Positions 1 through 6,467 of a stretch of 9,273 nt of DNA are shown here, one piece after another. This DNA is from an uncultured Sulfurovum sp. GTDB taxonomy: Bacteria; Campylobacterota; Campylobacteria; Campylobacterales; Sulfurovaceae. The translations under genes and the position numbers were made by a program. The stretch is from assembly GCA_947311605.1 (NCBI GenBank), contig CAMZLC010000023.1:1-9273 (forward strand). The letters are read 5' to 3'. Position 1 is the first letter of the stretch; each line of letters starts with the position of its first letter. The notes under the pieces were generated by a model, which was given only the letters and a program-made list of their open reading frames with translations, was not told the origin of the DNA and made no database searches.

Positions 1-34
1 CATTTAATGCCATTTGGAAGAGTTCTTTTGTCAT
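1..34 (-). CDS. Start of putative transposase (11 codons visible)
   Basis: An ATG at 34-32 on the minus strand opens a reading frame that leaves the window and reads MTKELFQMALN. A weak AGG lies upstream of the ATG and a TATAAT hexamer lies at 70-65. The short sequence resembles the N-terminus of ISL3-family transposases, which often begin with a similar ELF..AL pattern, and it sits just inside a candidate IS end. Eleven residues cannot prove a family. It could also be the next polysaccharide gene, although the non-coding gap of about 75 bp before it contrasts with the tight spacing of the wbp genes. Confidence 0.4.
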   Translation of the reverse strand, partial: MTKELFQMALN

Positions 35-108
35 GGGAATACCTGTGTTAGATTTTATATTTTGATTATAGCTAATTTTGGATTACCCATAGTTTTTTAG
101 AAGGAACC
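1..108 (-). mobile_element. Putative insertion sequence end (ISL3-like), partial
   Basis: The sequence changes character right after the wbpD stop codon. Read on the minus strand, the segment begins GGTTCCTTC, continues to AACTATGGGTAATCC (80-108), and is followed by an AT-rich leader and the start of an ORF running off the window. A GG-starting end with a TATGGGTA-type core resembles the terminal inverted repeats I associate with ISL3-family elements; this is from memory. ISL3 elements usually make 8-bp target duplications, so the flanking ttattttc (109-116), which includes the wbpD stop, would be the expected direct repeat at the far end. Only one end is visible, so the family and the boundary are tentative. 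Confidence 0.45.
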
Positions 109-675
109 TTATTTTCTTTCTACTTTTAGATGGTTCTCAATGAGTTCATACTCAGCAAATTCATCCTCTGCTCTGTTATTTACAAAGCTTAAGGTGTTAC
201 CTGAAATACCTACCCACCCAATCTGTTTTGCAGGAACACCCACCATAAGTGCATAAGGTTTTACATCTTTATTGACTACTGCCCCACTACCTGCCAATGC
301 ATATTCCCCGATAGTAACACCACAGATGATCGTGGCATTGGCTCCGACAGTGCAGCCTTTTTTGAGGCGCGTAGGCTTAAACTCATGTTTTCTAGAAATA
401 AAAGCTCTAGGGTTGACAACATTGGTAAAAACCACCGAAGGACCTACAAATACATCATCCTCTATCTCTACACCTTGATAGATCGAAATATTATTTTGTA
501 TTTTGACGCCATTGCCTATAGTTACCTTGGGTCCAACGACACAGTTTTGACCAAAGGAGCAGTTTTTACCTATTTTTGTTCCTGCTAGTATATGAGAGAA
601 GTGCCAAATTCTAGTACCCTCTGCAATCTCTACATTCTCATCAATTATCGCCGTTTCATGAGAGAAGTAGGACAT
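109..675 (-). CDS. wbpD: UDP-2-acetamido-3-amino-2,3-dideoxyglucuronate N-acetyltransferase (WbpD/WlbB type)
   Basis: A 188-residue left-handed beta-helix acyltransferase. In the WbpD/WlbB family it moves an acetyl group from acetyl-CoA to the 3-amino group of UDP-GlcNAc3NA, giving UDP-2,3-diacetamido-glucuronic acid for O-antigen or capsule assembly in the cytoplasm. The sequence has the family opening (TRIWHFSHI at 21-29), hexapeptide-repeat rungs across about residues 10-150, the FTNVVNPRA signature near 83-91, and the VGVPAKQIGW segment at 145-154. The length is close to that of Pseudomonas WbpD. The start codon overlaps the wbpB stop by one base (TAATG) and its own ribosome site is weak, which points to translational coupling. 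The gene ends right where a putative IS begins, but the coding frame appears complete. The partner aminotransferase (WbpE) is not in the window. Confidence 0.9.
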   Translation of the reverse strand: MSYFSHETAIIDENVEIAEGTRIWHFSHILAGTKIGKNCSFGQNCVVGPKVTIGNGVKIQNNISIYQGVEIEDDVFVGPSVVFTNVVNPRAFISRKHEFKPTRLKKGCTVGANATIICGVTIGEYALAGSGAVVNKDVKPYALMVGVPAKQIGWVGISGNTLSFVNNRAEDEFAEYELIENHLKVERK

Positions 676-1643
676 TACCCAATCACTTTTTTACAAAAAG
701 GGTGGTAGTTCCCTTTTAATCCAACGGCATCAAGGCTTCTAATGGTTGAAACGGTTGAGATAGAGCCATAAGCTTCATCTAACCCAAAACCATTGCCTTT
801 TAAAATCTCTTCATAACTTCGTGTGTGTAAATCGGTAAACCCACCACTAAACTCTATCTCATCGCCATCAACAGTAATACTTCTGTATGTTCTCTGTCCA
901 GAATCTCTTACCTCCTGAGGAATATAATCATAGTTTACACTTAAAAACCAACGAACATTGGCATTTTTGAGTTTGAAACTACCTGCATTACAATCAGGAG
1001 TCTTTACGTGAACCACATTCTCTTCAACATCGCCAAATATCCAAGTTAGCATATCATAGAAGTGTACCCCAATATTTGAAGCAATACCACCACTTTTAGC
1101 TTGGTCGCCTTTCCAAGAGATAAAGTACCATTTCCCTCTTGATGTCAAATAAGTTAGGTCAATATCATACATCTTATTGGGGTTCTCTTCTAACTCTTGG
1201 GCTACTTTTTCTTTAAGAGCTATAATTGATGGATGTAGGCGTAGCTGTAAAATATTATAGACTCTTTGACCTGTCTCTTGTTCTATAATTTTTAACTGGT
1301 CAATATTCCAAGGGTTTAATACCAAAGGCTTTTCACAAATTACATCTGCTCCACTTTTCAGTCCAAATCGTATATGTGAATCGTGCAGATAGTTTGGAGA
1401 ACAAATAGATACATAATCTATCTTTTTACCTGTATCTCGTCTCCACTTATCGACAAATCTATCAAACCTCTCGAACTCTGTAAAAAAATCAGCTTGTGGA
1501 AAGTTGCTATCCATGATACCTATACCATCATAAGGATCAAGTGCCGCTACCAAGTCATTATTAGTCTCTTTTATAGCTTTCATATGTCGTGGAGCTATAT
1601 ACCCAGATGCTCCTATCAATGCAAAATTTTTACGATTCATCAT
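675..1643 (-). CDS. wbpB: UDP-N-acetylglucosaminuronate 3-dehydrogenase (WbpB/WlbA type, Gfo/Idh/MocA family)
   Basis: A 322-residue NAD(P)-dependent oxidoreductase. In the WbpB/WlbA family it oxidises C3 of UDP-GlcNAcA to the 3-keto sugar, which WbpE then aminates. The N-terminal Rossmann fold opens with LIGASGYIAPRHM (9-21). The Gfo/Idh/MocA catalytic lysine motif EKP is at 104-106, and the conserved histidine lies in GVHFYDML (192-199). Other WbpB hallmarks are YVSICSPNYLH (77-87), NILQLR (130-135), LTSRGKWY (166-173) and TYRSITV (252-258). The length matches the family (about 316). The start chosen has a GAGG six bases upstream; a second ATG follows at once, and starting there would remove one residue. 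It lies 38 bp after the tviB stop and overlaps wbpD by one base, so the three genes form an operon. Confidence 0.92.
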   Translation of the reverse strand: MMNRKNFALIGASGYIAPRHMKAIKETNNDLVAALDPYDGIGIMDSNFPQADFFTEFERFDRFVDKWRRDTGKKIDYVSICSPNYLHDSHIRFGLKSGADVICEKPLVLNPWNIDQLKIIEQETGQRVYNILQLRLHPSIIALKEKVAQELEENPNKMYDIDLTYLTSRGKWYFISWKGDQAKSGGIASNIGVHFYDMLTWIFGDVEENVVHVKTPDCNAGSFKLKNANVRWFLSVNYDYIPQEVRDSGQRTYRSITVDGDEIEFSGGFTDLHTRSYEEILKGNGFGLDEAYGSISTVSTIRSLDAVGLKGNYHPFCKKVIG

Positions 1644-1681
1644 TTAGTGCCTCACTGTACTGAATTTTAATTCTTGTCATA

Positions 1682-2950
1682 TTACAATCTCCATGTTGGA
1701 TTTTCTATTATCCCTTTTACATCTATGAGTACTGCTTCAGAGGTACTTAGCTTTTCGTAAGCACTTCTTGCCAACACCTTAAACTGCTGATGTGCTACAG
1801 CCAAAATAATTGCATCGTATTTTTTTTCTGATTCAAATGGGTTTGCAATAATTCCATGTGTATAATGTTGTTTTGGCTCATTCGGATCAACCCAAGGATC
1901 ATATACATCTACCTGACATTCATAAGATTTTAACTCTTCTATAATATCTACGACCTTCGTATTTCGCATATCTGGGCAATCTTCTTTAAATGTCACACCC
2001 AAGACTAAAATATTTGCATTTTTTACTTTTTTATCGTGCTTTATCATCTCTTTTATGGTTTGCTCAGCGATGTATTTTCCCATACCATTATTGATTTGCC
2101 TAGCTCCCAAGATAAGGTTTGGTTTATATCCAAGCTCTTCTGCTTTGTAAGTAAGATAATAAGGGTCTACTCCGATACAGTGTCCACCTACGAGACCAGG
2201 AGTAAGTTTAATAAAGTTCCATTTTGTAGCAGCTGCATCGATTACTTCATTTGTATCTATACCCATAGTATCAAAAATAAGTGCCAGCTCATTGATAAGA
2301 GCAATATTTACATCTCTTTGCGTGTTTTCGATGACTTTACTGGCTTCTGCGACTTTGATAGAACTTGCAAGAAATGTTCCCGCCACAATCACACTTTTAT
2401 ATAGCGTATCTACTTTTTTTGCAATCTCTGGAGTAGAACCACTTGTTACTTTAAGTATTTTTGTAACTGTATGTTCTTTGTCTCCTGGGTTTATCCTCTC
2501 CGGAGAGTAACCTACAAAGAAGTCTTTATTAAACTTAAGTCCACTTGTCTTCTCAAGTTCTGGTACACAAACCTCTTCCGTTACTCCCGGGTAAACGGTA
2601 GACTCGTAAATAACAACATCACCTTTTTTAAGCACTTTGCCAATGCTTTGAGATGATTGCACAAGAGGAGTTAAGTCTGGTCGATTGTCTTTGTCTATTG
2701 GTGTAGGAACTGTCACTATATAGATATTGCAATCGGCGATATCGTCTAAGTTTGCAGTAAACTTCATATCATTCTCTAGGGCCTCTTCCATCTGATGCTC
2801 ATCAAGCTCCAGGGTTCTGTCATAGCCCTCATTGAGCTCTTTAACCCTTGCTTCATTGATATCAAAACCAACCACTGAGTAGCGGGCACTAAAAGCATGT
2901 GCTAATGGTAAACCTACATATCCTAGTCCTATTATTGCTATTTTTTTCAT
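1682..2950 (-). CDS. tviB: UDP-N-acetyl-D-glucosamine (or galactosamine) 6-dehydrogenase, TviB/WbpO type
   Basis: A 422-residue nucleotide-sugar dehydrogenase that oxidises C6 of a UDP-HexNAc twice with NAD+, giving the UDP-hexuronic acid that WbpB then uses. The Rossmann motif is GLGYVG (8-13). The central region has YESTVYPG (115-122) and YSPERINPGD (148-157), and the catalytic cysteine is C258 in GGHCIGVDPYYLT. The C-terminal UDP-binding domain has LGVTFKEDCPDMRNT (317-331) and YDPWVD (350-355). The SPERINPGD and KWNF spellings are of TviB/WbpO type, not of Pseudomonas WbpA (SPEREDPGN). Starts 14 and 10 codons upstream are possible, but a TATAAT at 2987-2982 would place the transcript start close to 2975. 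I therefore prefer the ATG at 2950, which also begins directly with the family N-terminus MKKIAIIGLG. First gene of the wbp operon, divergent from dcd. Confidence 0.9.
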   Translation of the reverse strand: MKKIAIIGLGYVGLPLAHAFSARYSVVGFDINEARVKELNEGYDRTLELDEHQMEEALENDMKFTANLDDIADCNIYIVTVPTPIDKDNRPDLTPLVQSSQSIGKVLKKGDVVIYESTVYPGVTEEVCVPELEKTSGLKFNKDFFVGYSPERINPGDKEHTVTKILKVTSGSTPEIAKKVDTLYKSVIVAGTFLASSIKVAEASKVIENTQRDVNIALINELALIFDTMGIDTNEVIDAAATKWNFIKLTPGLVGGHCIGVDPYYLTYKAEELGYKPNLILGARQINNGMGKYIAEQTIKEMIKHDKKVKNANILVLGVTFKEDCPDMRNTKVVDIIEELKSYECQVDVYDPWVDPNEPKQHYTHGIIANPFESEKKYDAIILAVAHQQFKVLARSAYEKLSTSEAVLIDVKGIIENPTWRL

Positions 2951-2981
2951 AGACTCTTCTTTGTTTGATAATATTTTCATT

Positions 2982-2987
2982 ATTATA
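2982..2987 (-). promoter_or_regulatory. Candidate promoter of the tviB-wbpB-wbpD operon (-10 box)
   Basis: TATAAT on the minus strand, with a T-rich TTTTTG 17 bp upstream (3010-3005) as a poor -35. A start about 7 bp downstream leaves a leader of about 25 bases before the ATG at 2950. Campylobacterota promoters often lack a clear -35 box. The site lies back to back with the dcd promoter. Confidence 0.5.
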
Positions 2988-3016
2988 CCCAAAACCCTCT
3001 ATCGCAAAAACTCTTA

Positions 3017-3025
3017 TGTTATAAT
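3017..3025 (+). promoter_or_regulatory. Candidate dcd promoter (extended -10)
   Basis: TGTTATAAT is a perfect extended -10 (TGn plus TATAAT). No -35 box is seen. A start near 3032 gives a leader of about 22 bases that still contains the AAAAGG ribosome site ahead of the ATG at 3054. This argues against the longer in-frame ORF that extends upstream across the promoter. Confidence 0.6.
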
Positions 3026-3053
3026 CACAACAATAAAAATGAAAAGGCAACAC

Positions 3054-3620
3054 ATGGGACTCAAATCAGACAGATGGATACGAGAAAAATCATTGAATGA
3101 GGATATGATCACTCCTTTTGAAGAAGGGCTTGTGGGTGAGGGGGTGGTCAGTTATGGGCTCAGCTCTTATGGGTATGACATTCGGGTCTCTGATGAGTTC
3201 AAGATCTTCACCAATATCAATGCCGAAGTGGTCGATCCCAAGGATTTCAATCAGAACAATGTGGTGGACTTCAAGGGGGATGTCTGTATCGTGCCTCCCA
3301 ACTCTTTTGCACTCGCGCGCACCATCGAGTACTTCAAGATGCCCAGTGATACGCTGGCGATCTGTCTGGGCAAAAGCACCTATGCGCGCTGTGGCATCAT
3401 CGTCAATGTCACACCCTTTGAGCCTGGATTCGAAGGGCATATCACCATAGAGATCTCCAATACCACCCCACTGCCGGCAAAAATCTATGCCAATGAGGGA
3501 ATCGCGCAGGTGCTCTTCCTTCAGGGAGATGAGCCCTGTGAGACCACCTACAGTGATCGCAAGGGAAAGTATCAGAGTCAGAGGGGGATCACGCTGCCCC
3601 GTATACTGAAGAAAAGTTAA
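3054..3620 (+). CDS. dcd: dCTP deaminase
   Basis: A 188-residue trimeric nucleotide deaminase that turns dCTP into dUTP plus ammonia, supplying dUMP for thymidylate synthesis. It starts MGLKSDRWIR, as proteobacterial Dcd proteins of this length do. SYGLSSYGYDIR (33-44) is the conserved N-terminal segment. The active site is seen in GKSTYARCG (106-114), with S108 and R112 at the positions of E. coli S111 and R115, and in the catalytic glutamate E133 of HITIEISN. The nucleotide-gripping C-terminus GKYQSQRGITLP (171-182) is present. The ATG at 3054 is chosen for family length, an AAAAGG site and the promoter at 3017-3025; the frame is open upstream to 2961 but that stretch covers the promoter. 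No terminator follows, so some readthrough into the kbp gene is possible. Confidence 0.96.
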   Translation: MGLKSDRWIREKSLNEDMITPFEEGLVGEGVVSYGLSSYGYDIRVSDEFKIFTNINAEVVDPKDFNQNNVVDFKGDVCIVPPNSFALARTIEYFKMPSDTLAICLGKSTYARCGIIVNVTPFEPGFEGHITIEISNTTPLPAKIYANEGIAQVLFLQGDEPCETTYSDRKGKYQSQRGITLPRILKKS

Positions 3621-3652
3621 ACCCCGTTACATCATGGTTAACACTCTTTGAC

Positions 3653-3658
3653 TACAAT
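3653..3658 (+). promoter_or_regulatory. Possible promoter of the kbp-like gene (-10 box)
   Basis: TACAAT lies 27 bp before the start codon in the 65-bp gap after dcd. The same hexamer serves as the candidate -10 of topA. No -35 box fits at normal spacing (TTAACA at 3638-3643 is only 9 bp away), so this is weak. A TAAGGAG ribosome site at 3674-3680 follows. Confidence 0.3.
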
Positions 3659-3685
3659 GGTGTATATCAAACCTAAGGAGAATCG

Positions 3686-4147
3686 ATGGGATTTTTTGAT
3701 TTTGTCAAAAATGCTGGGAAAAAGCTGTTGGGAAAAGGGGATGACAATGCCGCCGTCCAAAAAGAGATAGAGGAGAGTTTCGAAGAGGTGCCAGTACAGG
3801 GTCTCGTCGTAGAAGTAGATGGGCATCAGGTCACACTGGCCGGTGTGGCAAGCTGCAACGATACACGAGAAAAATGCATCCTGATCGCGGGCAATGTAGA
3901 GGGTGTGGAGCAGGTCAATGCAGACCAGCTTGTCTCCGTAGAGCAGATCAAGGAAGAGAACAGTAGAGATGTGCCAGAGCCTACATTCTACACGATCAAA
4001 AAAGGAGATACTCTCTGGAAAATCGCCTCTCATTTCTACAAAGACGGCAGCAAATACCCCGTCATCGTAGAGGCCAATATCGAAGTCATCAAGGACGCAG
4101 ACCTGATCTACCCAGGCCAGGCCATCAGGATCCCCAGTATCGCCTAA
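3686..4147 (+). CDS. kbp: BON-LysM protein, Kbp/YgaU-like potassium-binding protein
   Basis: A 153-residue soluble protein with the architecture of E. coli Kbp (YgaU, 149 residues), a cytoplasmic protein that binds K+ and changes shape on binding. The N-terminus MGFFDFVKNAGKKLLG matches the family's amphipathic opening and is not a signal peptide. A BON domain covers about 25-88 (VTLAGVASCNDTREKCIL, then GNVEGVEQVNAD), and a LysM domain covers about 101-150 (FYTIKKGDTLWKIA to YPGQAIRIP). A strong TAAGGAG five bases before the ATG fixes the start. It follows dcd by 65 bp and ends at a strong hairpin. K+ binding is inferred from the family; peptidoglycan binding is the alternative that many annotations give, but no export signal is visible. 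Confidence 0.85.
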   Translation: MGFFDFVKNAGKKLLGKGDDNAAVQKEIEESFEEVPVQGLVVEVDGHQVTLAGVASCNDTREKCILIAGNVEGVEQVNADQLVSVEQIKEENSRDVPEPTFYTIKKGDTLWKIASHFYKDGSKYPVIVEANIEVIKDADLIYPGQAIRIPSIA

Positions 4148-4149
4148 AC

Positions 4150-4188
4150 AGAGATTGCGGCTTCTTGCCGCAATCTCTCATTCCTTTT
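4150..4188 (+). terminator. Hairpin terminator after the kbp-like gene
   Basis: AGAGATTGCGGC (4150-4161) and GCCGCAATCTCT (4167-4178) form a perfect 12-bp stem with a TTCTT loop. It begins two bases after the stop codon and is followed by CATTCCTTTT, an imperfect U-tract. It separates the dcd-kbp unit from topA, which has its own promoter downstream. Confidence 0.85.
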
Positions 4189-4213
4189 CATCATTCGCTT
4201 TTTTAAGCATTTC

Positions 4214-4222
4214 TGCTACAAT
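4214..4222 (+). promoter_or_regulatory. Candidate topA promoter (extended -10)
   Basis: TGCTACAAT has the TGn extension and a TACAAT hexamer. TTCGCT at 4194-4199 is a poor -35 at 17-bp spacing. A start near 4229 gives a leader of about 26 bases before the ATG at 4255. The ribosome site of topA is weak (AAAGTAAG). Confidence 0.5.
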
Positions 4223-4254
4223 ACCAAAAATTTCCAATGATAAAGTAAGCACCT

Positions 4255-6453
4255 ATGAAAAACCTGATCATCGTCGAATCCCCCGCCAAAGCGCGTACCA
4301 TTACCAATTTTTTGAGCAAAGACTACAAAGTCATTGCCTCCAAAGGGCATATACGCGACCTGCCAAAGAGTTCATTTGGTATCACCGTAGATGAAGAGAG
4401 TGGCGATTTTGTCCCCAAGTATTCTATACCGAGAGAAGCCAACCCTATCGTCAAAGAGCTCAAAAAACTTGCCAAAGAGGCAGAAACCGTCTATATCGCG
4501 ACGGATGAGGATCGCGAAGGAGAGGCTATCGGCTACCATATCGCCAAGGCTATCGGCAAAGAGCCTACGGCTTTGCCTCGTATTGTATTTCACGAGATTA
4601 CCAAAACAGCCATCAAGCATGCATTAGAAAATCCTCGTCAAATGGATATGGATTCTGTCGATGCACAACAAACCAGACGTCTGCTCGACCGTATCGTGGG
4701 ATACAGACTCTCCCCATTGCTAGCTAACAAAATTCAGCGAGGACTCAGCGCAGGAAGAGTTCAGAGCTCTACACTCAAAATCGTTGTAGATAGAGAGCGG
4801 GAGATCAAGGCGTTTAAGCCCCAAGAGTACTGGAGCATCGAGGCACTTTTCCAAAAAGAGATCGCCTCCTCTATCTATAGTTTTGAGGGTAAAAAAATAG
4901 AGAAGATGACACTAGGCAACGAAGCTTCCGCCTCGGAGATCGTGGTCTCTGCCAAAAAGGAATCCTTCTCCGTACAGAGTATCGAGACTGCCAAGCGCAA
5001 GACCAAAACACCCCCGCCCTTCATGACCTCTACACTGCAACAAAGCGCCTCTACGCAGCTGGGCTTCTCGCCCAAAAAGACCATGATGGTCGCCCAGAAA
5101 CTCTATGAGGGAGTCAAGACGGACAAAGGCAGTATGGGCGTGATCACCTACATGAGGACCGATTCGCTCAATCTTGCCAAAGAAGCGGTCTCTGCAGCGC
5201 GTGACTTCATCACTGAGCACTATGGCGACAGATACCTGCCTGCCAAGCCCAAGAACTATGCCACCAAAGCCAAAGGCGCACAGGAGGCACACGAAGCGAT
5301 ACGACCCACCATTATCGATTTTACCCCACAGCTGGCACAAAAATATCTGGGTGCAGATGAACTGAAGCTCTACAGACTGATCTACAACCGTTTTCTCGCA
5401 TGCCAAATGACCGAGGCAGAGTTTGAGACACAGACCATTCTCTTCGGCGGCGAAAGATCCGTATTTAAAGCAAGTGGAAGAAGAATGCTCTTTGACGGTT
5501 TCTACAAAGTCACAGGCTATAGCGAAAAAGATAAGCTGCTGCCAAAACTCAACAAGGCTCAGGCTGTCAGCCTGGATGAGATCAAGGCGGAACAGCACTT
5601 TACCGAACCGCCACCACGCTACAACGAAGCCAGTCTGATCAAAAAGCTCGAATCACTGGGTATCGGTCGGCCAAGTACCTATGCTCCCACCGTCACGACG
5701 CTGCAAACACGTAAATATATTGAACTGGAAAAGAAAAGAATCCATCCCACAGAAGTGGCATTTACCGTCATAGAGATGCTGGAGGAGCACTTTCCTGATA
5801 TTGTAGACAGCGGGTTCACTGCCACGATGGAAGAAACACTAGATATGGTAGCAGAAGGCAAGAAGCACTGGCAGGAAATACTTAAAGCGTTTTATGCTCC
5901 ATTCATCAAGCGTATTGATGAGGGGAAAAAGAATATTAAAAGCCTCAAGATCGCCACGCCTACCGGAGAGGACTGCCCCAAGTGTGGAGAACCGCTGGTG
6001 CTGCGAAAAGGACGCTACGGAGAGTTCATCTCCTGCTCCGCCTTCCCCAAATGTAAATACACCAAGAATGTCGATGGCACAGAGCCGGAGCAGCCCGAGG
6101 AGACAGATGAGGTCTGCGACAAGTGCGGCTCCCCCATGGTCATCAAGGATTCCAGACGAGGAAAATTTCTTGCCTGTTCCGCCTACCCCAAATGTAAAAA
6201 TGCCAAATCTCTCACTCCCCCCAGGGAGCTTGAAGTCCCTTGTCCACTCTGCGGAGGAAAAATTCAGGAAAGAGAGGGAAAGAGAGGAAAGTTCTTTGGC
6301 TGTGCCTCCTACCCCAAATGCAAGTTTATCTCTAACTTTGAGCCGGTGGACAAAAAATGTCCAGAGTGCGAGTACACCATGGGCAAAAAAACCCTCAGAG
6401 GGAAAGAGGTCTATGAATGTCTCAAGTGCAAACACAGGGTTGATGCCACCTAG
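4255..6453 (+). CDS. topA: DNA topoisomerase I (type IA)
   Basis: A 732-residue type IA topoisomerase that relaxes negative supercoils by cutting one strand and passing the other. The N-terminal Toprim domain (about 1-115) opens with LIIVESPAKA, with E8 as the catalytic acid, and has the metal site D84, D86, E88 in TDEDREGE. The active-site tyrosine is Y299 in VITYMRTDS. The gate domains include RRLLDRIVGYRLSP (141-154), LSAGRVQS (164-171) and QEAHEAIRPT (343-352). Four cysteine zinc ribbons close the protein: C574/577/594/600, C621/624/641/647, C663/666/683/689 and C702/705/722/725. The first three share a CSAxPKCK-like repeat and the last is a divergent CxxC pair. The start codon directly begins the conserved N-terminus. 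The antiporter gene follows 14 bp later and may share the transcript. Confidence 0.97.
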   Translation: MKNLIIVESPAKARTITNFLSKDYKVIASKGHIRDLPKSSFGITVDEESGDFVPKYSIPREANPIVKELKKLAKEAETVYIATDEDREGEAIGYHIAKAIGKEPTALPRIVFHEITKTAIKHALENPRQMDMDSVDAQQTRRLLDRIVGYRLSPLLANKIQRGLSAGRVQSSTLKIVVDREREIKAFKPQEYWSIEALFQKEIASSIYSFEGKKIEKMTLGNEASASEIVVSAKKESFSVQSIETAKRKTKTPPPFMTSTLQQSASTQLGFSPKKTMMVAQKLYEGVKTDKGSMGVITYMRTDSLNLAKEAVSAARDFITEHYGDRYLPAKPKNYATKAKGAQEAHEAIRPTIIDFTPQLAQKYLGADELKLYRLIYNRFLACQMTEAEFETQTILFGGERSVFKASGRRMLFDGFYKVTGYSEKDKLLPKLNKAQAVSLDEIKAEQHFTEPPPRYNEASLIKKLESLGIGRPSTYAPTVTTLQTRKYIELEKKRIHPTEVAFTVIEMLEEHFPDIVDSGFTATMEETLDMVAEGKKHWQEILKAFYAPFIKRIDEGKKNIKSLKIATPTGEDCPKCGEPLVLRKGRYGEFISCSAFPKCKYTKNVDGTEPEQPEETDEVCDKCGSPMVIKDSRRGKFLACSAYPKCKNAKSLTPPRELEVPCPLCGGKIQEREGKRGKFFGCASYPKCKFISNFEPVDKKCPECEYTMGKKTLRGKEVYECLKCKHRVDAT

Positions 6454-6467
6454 CGGCAACAGATACT

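Noticed and set aside
2036..2404. A 122-codon plus-strand frame inside tviB
   Set aside because: It is antisense to the dehydrogenase catalytic region, Cys-rich and Ile-rich without motifs, and has no promoter or ribosome site.
3638..3658. TTAACA and TACAAT as a paired promoter before the kbp-like gene
   Set aside because: The spacing is only 9 bp, too short for a normal -35/-10 pair. Only the TACAAT was kept, at low confidence.
4912..5598. A 228-codon minus-strand frame inside topA
   Set aside because: It is antisense to the catalytic core of topA, has no ribosome site I could see and matches no known family. It is explained by the codon bias of topA.
5839..6459. A 206-codon minus-strand frame with repeated FGVGGT-like segments
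   Set aside because: The apparent repeats are the antisense reading of the TopA zinc-ribbon repeats.
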